Assembly (NCBI GenBank): GCA_013364255.1
Contig: CP054936.1
Coordinates: forward strand, 5,970,353 to 6,034,352
DNA: 64,000 nucleotides
From: Streptomyces seoulensis
GTDB taxonomy: Bacteria > Actinomycetota > Actinomycetes > Streptomycetales > Streptomycetaceae
Direction: 5' to 3'
Shown here in pieces: positions 62,589-64,000 of the stretch. The notes beneath the pieces were generated by a model. It had not been told where the DNA came from and ran no database searches. It saw only the letters and a program-made list of their open reading frames with translations. The translations under genes and the position numbers were made by a program. The first letter of the stretch is position 1; the number at the start of each line of letters is the position of its first letter.

Positions 62589-63863
62589 ATGTCCGAGAAA
62601 TGGCGGTTCGTCATGCCTGACGCAGATCACGACTCCTTCGAGGAACGGTTCGCCCACGCCCTGCGGGACACCGGTGCGCGCCTCGACCCGGCCCGGCGCG
62701 ACCTGCCCGCGGAGGGCGCGGCGCGGGGCCGGCGGCTGCGCGCCCGGCGCCGGGCCGCCGTCGCGGGCGGGGCCGCCGCCGTCGCGCTGGTCGGACTGGG
62801 CGGGGCGCTGGTCCTGCCCGGCGGGCAGGGCGACGGCCGGCGGCAGTCCGCCGGCGGCAGCCCGAAGCCGGCCCCCACCACCGCGGCCGAGACCGAGGCC
62901 GCGAAGCCCGCGGTGTCCGCCGCGAGCCTCACCCGCACGTTCGAGAAGCTGCTGCCTCCCGGCCGGCTGAGCCGGACCGCGGCGCGCGGCACCGACGACC
63001 ACCCCTATGCGCAGGGCGTGTACGACGACGGGAAGGGCGAGGCGGCGATCAGCGTCTCCGTCAACCGCGTCCCGGCCGGCACCCAGGAGGCGAGCCAGAA
63101 CACCACGTGCCCCGACAAGGTGTTCATCGCCTACGACAGCTGCGGCACCACGAAGCTGGCCGACGGCTCCGCCCTGATGATCCTCAAGGGGTACGAGTAC
63201 CCGAACAAGCGCGGCGGCACGAGGCTGTGGCAGGCCGACCTGGTGACGCCGAGCGGCCAGTACATCAGCGTCATGGAGTGGAACGCCGCGGCGGAGAAGG
63301 ACGCGCCGGTCACGCGCGCCGAACCCCCGCTGTCGGCCGCGCGGCTGAAGACGCTCGTCACCGCGCCCCAGTGGCGTACGGCCGCCGACGCGATCCCCGC
63401 GAGCCAGTGGCCCAAGCCCGCCCCGAACGAGCCGAAGGGCCCCGCCGGCTCGGTCTCGGCGACCCTCGCCGGGCTGCTGCCCAAGGGCGTCGCGGTCACG
63501 GACAAGGGCAGCGCCGACCCGGGGTTCGGGTACGTCGTCGTGGACGACGGCAGGGGCGCGAGCCTGGTGCAGCTCAACGACCAGCCCGACATGCGCGACG
63601 TGGAGGGCCAGCTGTTCGGCGCGGACGCCAAGGTCCTGCCCGACGGCACGAAGGTCGTCACCCACAAGTCGCCAGGGGAGAAGGGCGTCTCGGGCATCGT
63701 GATGTGGACGGTGGACACCATCCGGCCCGACGGCCGCCGCGTCGTGATCAGCGCCTTCAACTCGGGCGCCCAGAACACCCCGGCGACGCGCGCGACCCCG
63801 GCCCTCACCTTGAAGCAGCTGGAGAAGATCGCCACCGACCCGAAGTGGCTGGCCCTGGGCTGA
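62589..63863 (+). CDS. Membrane-anchored protein, possible partner of the ECF sigma factor
   Basis: About 424 aa (or 416 from ATG 62613; neither start has a good ribosome binding site). Residues about 1-50 are cytoplasmic and charged, with an RRLRARRR stop before one helix (about 55-80, VAGGAAAVALVGLGGALVLPGG). The large outside part contains two similar stretches (SLTRTFEKLLPPGRL near 120 and SVSATLAGLLPKGVAV near 295), which suggests a duplicated domain. The cytoplasmic part has no zinc anti-sigma motif, but the gene order (sigma gene, then single-pass protein) is that of signalling pairs in Streptomyces. Confidence 0.78.
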   Translation: MSEKWRFVMPDADHDSFEERFAHALRDTGARLDPARRDLPAEGAARGRRLRARRRAAVAGGAAAVALVGLGGALVLPGGQGDGRRQSAGGSPKPAPTTAAETEAAKPAVSAASLTRTFEKLLPPGRLSRTAARGTDDHPYAQGVYDDGKGEAAISVSVNRVPAGTQEASQNTTCPDKVFIAYDSCGTTKLADGSALMILKGYEYPNKRGGTRLWQADLVTPSGQYISVMEWNAAAEKDAPVTRAEPPLSAARLKTLVTAPQWRTAADAIPASQWPKPAPNEPKGPAGSVSATLAGLLPKGVAVTDKGSADPGFGYVVVDDGRGASLVQLNDQPDMRDVEGQLFGADAKVLPDGTKVVTHKSPGEKGVSGIVMWTVDTIRPDGRRVVISAFNSGAQNTPATRATPALTLKQLEKIATDPKWLALG

Positions 63864-63901
63864 CCCCGCCGGCCCGCGCCCGCTTGGCCCCCCCGGCCGG
63901 A

Positions 63902-64000
63902 TCAGTCCGGGTCGACGCTGAGCAGGTCGCCGGGCTGGCAGTCCAGCGCGCGGCAGAGCGCCGTCAGAGTGGAGAAGCGGATCGCCTTGGCGCGGTCGTT
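63902..64000 (-). CDS. XRE/Cro-type HTH regulator, C-terminal end (partial)
   Basis: The minus strand is open from the right edge to TGA (63904-63902). The 32 visible residues, AKAIRFSTLTALCRALDCQPGDLLSVDPD and a few before, are the end of a short HTH_26/Cro-C1 domain (helix 4-5: LTALCRALDCQPGDLL). Such proteins are about 70 aa long and often act alone or in toxin-antitoxin-like settings; the rest of the gene is outside the window. Confidence 0.75.
   Translation of the reverse strand, partial: NDRAKAIRFSTLTALCRALDCQPGDLLSVDPD

Overview
The window is high-GC actinobacterial chromosome, almost certainly Streptomyces. Most genes use G/C at third codon positions, and the gene set is typical of the genus: adenylate cyclase, Mca of mycothiol metabolism, sortase-E type LAxTG protein, SigE-family sigma factors, an SCO4983-family protein. 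From memory, the order birA - cya - enoyl-CoA hydratase - GGDEF protein - hutH - L,D-transpeptidase ... msrA - metB - threonine deaminase - greA - mca ... pckG follows the S. coelicolor SCO4927-SCO4983 core region; this was not checked by alignment.

Layout. 1-9.4 kb: core genes (birA end, cya, a Pro/Ser/Gly-rich membrane protein, enoyl-CoA hydratase, GAF-GGDEF diguanylate cyclase, hutH, LAxTG surface protein, lipoprotein L,D-transpeptidase). 9.4-14.9 kb: a MacB-type ABC exporter, then a small accessory block (anti-sigma-like ATPase, HTH-TPR regulator with a TTA codon, APH-type phosphotransferase). 15.2-25.9 kb: core genes msrA, metB, a sigma-like factor, MarR, threonine deaminase, DrrAB-type exporter, greA, mca. 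26.1-29.3 kb: a 1071-aa NB-ARC/TPR (STAND) protein.

29.6-42.2 kb is a horizontally acquired defence island. It holds a Septu-like ATPase/HNH pair on the minus strand. On the plus strand it holds a D12-class adenine methyltransferase, a HerA-type translocase, a NurA nuclease with an inserted zinc ribbon, and a ParB-fold protein. Two decayed transposase genes and a Uma2-type nuclease follow. Base composition falls sharply here (hand count 23 of 60 G+C at 38581-38640, against 46 of 60 in hutH at 5401-5460). The methylase-HerA-NurA-ParB set is the best candidate for an undescribed system.

42.4-53.9 kb: core genes again (YyaL-like protein, Mut7-C RNase, TetR, TrhA, pckG, GNAT, SCO4983 family, aminotransferase, secreted S1 protease). 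53.9-61.0 kb: a divergent catabolic cluster (N-acyl-D-amino-acid deacylase and PLP deaminase one way; sugar kinase, IclR, RidA and GntP permease the other) around a perfect palindrome that is the likely IclR operator. 61.1-64.0 kb: a PH-like protein, an ECF sigma factor with a membrane-anchored partner, and the end of an XRE regulator gene entering from the right edge.

Several genes (hutH, the ABC permease, metB, the aminotransferase, and the protein at 52.1 kb) have a -10 box 7-8 nt before the start codon and no ribosome binding site, so they are probably leaderless.
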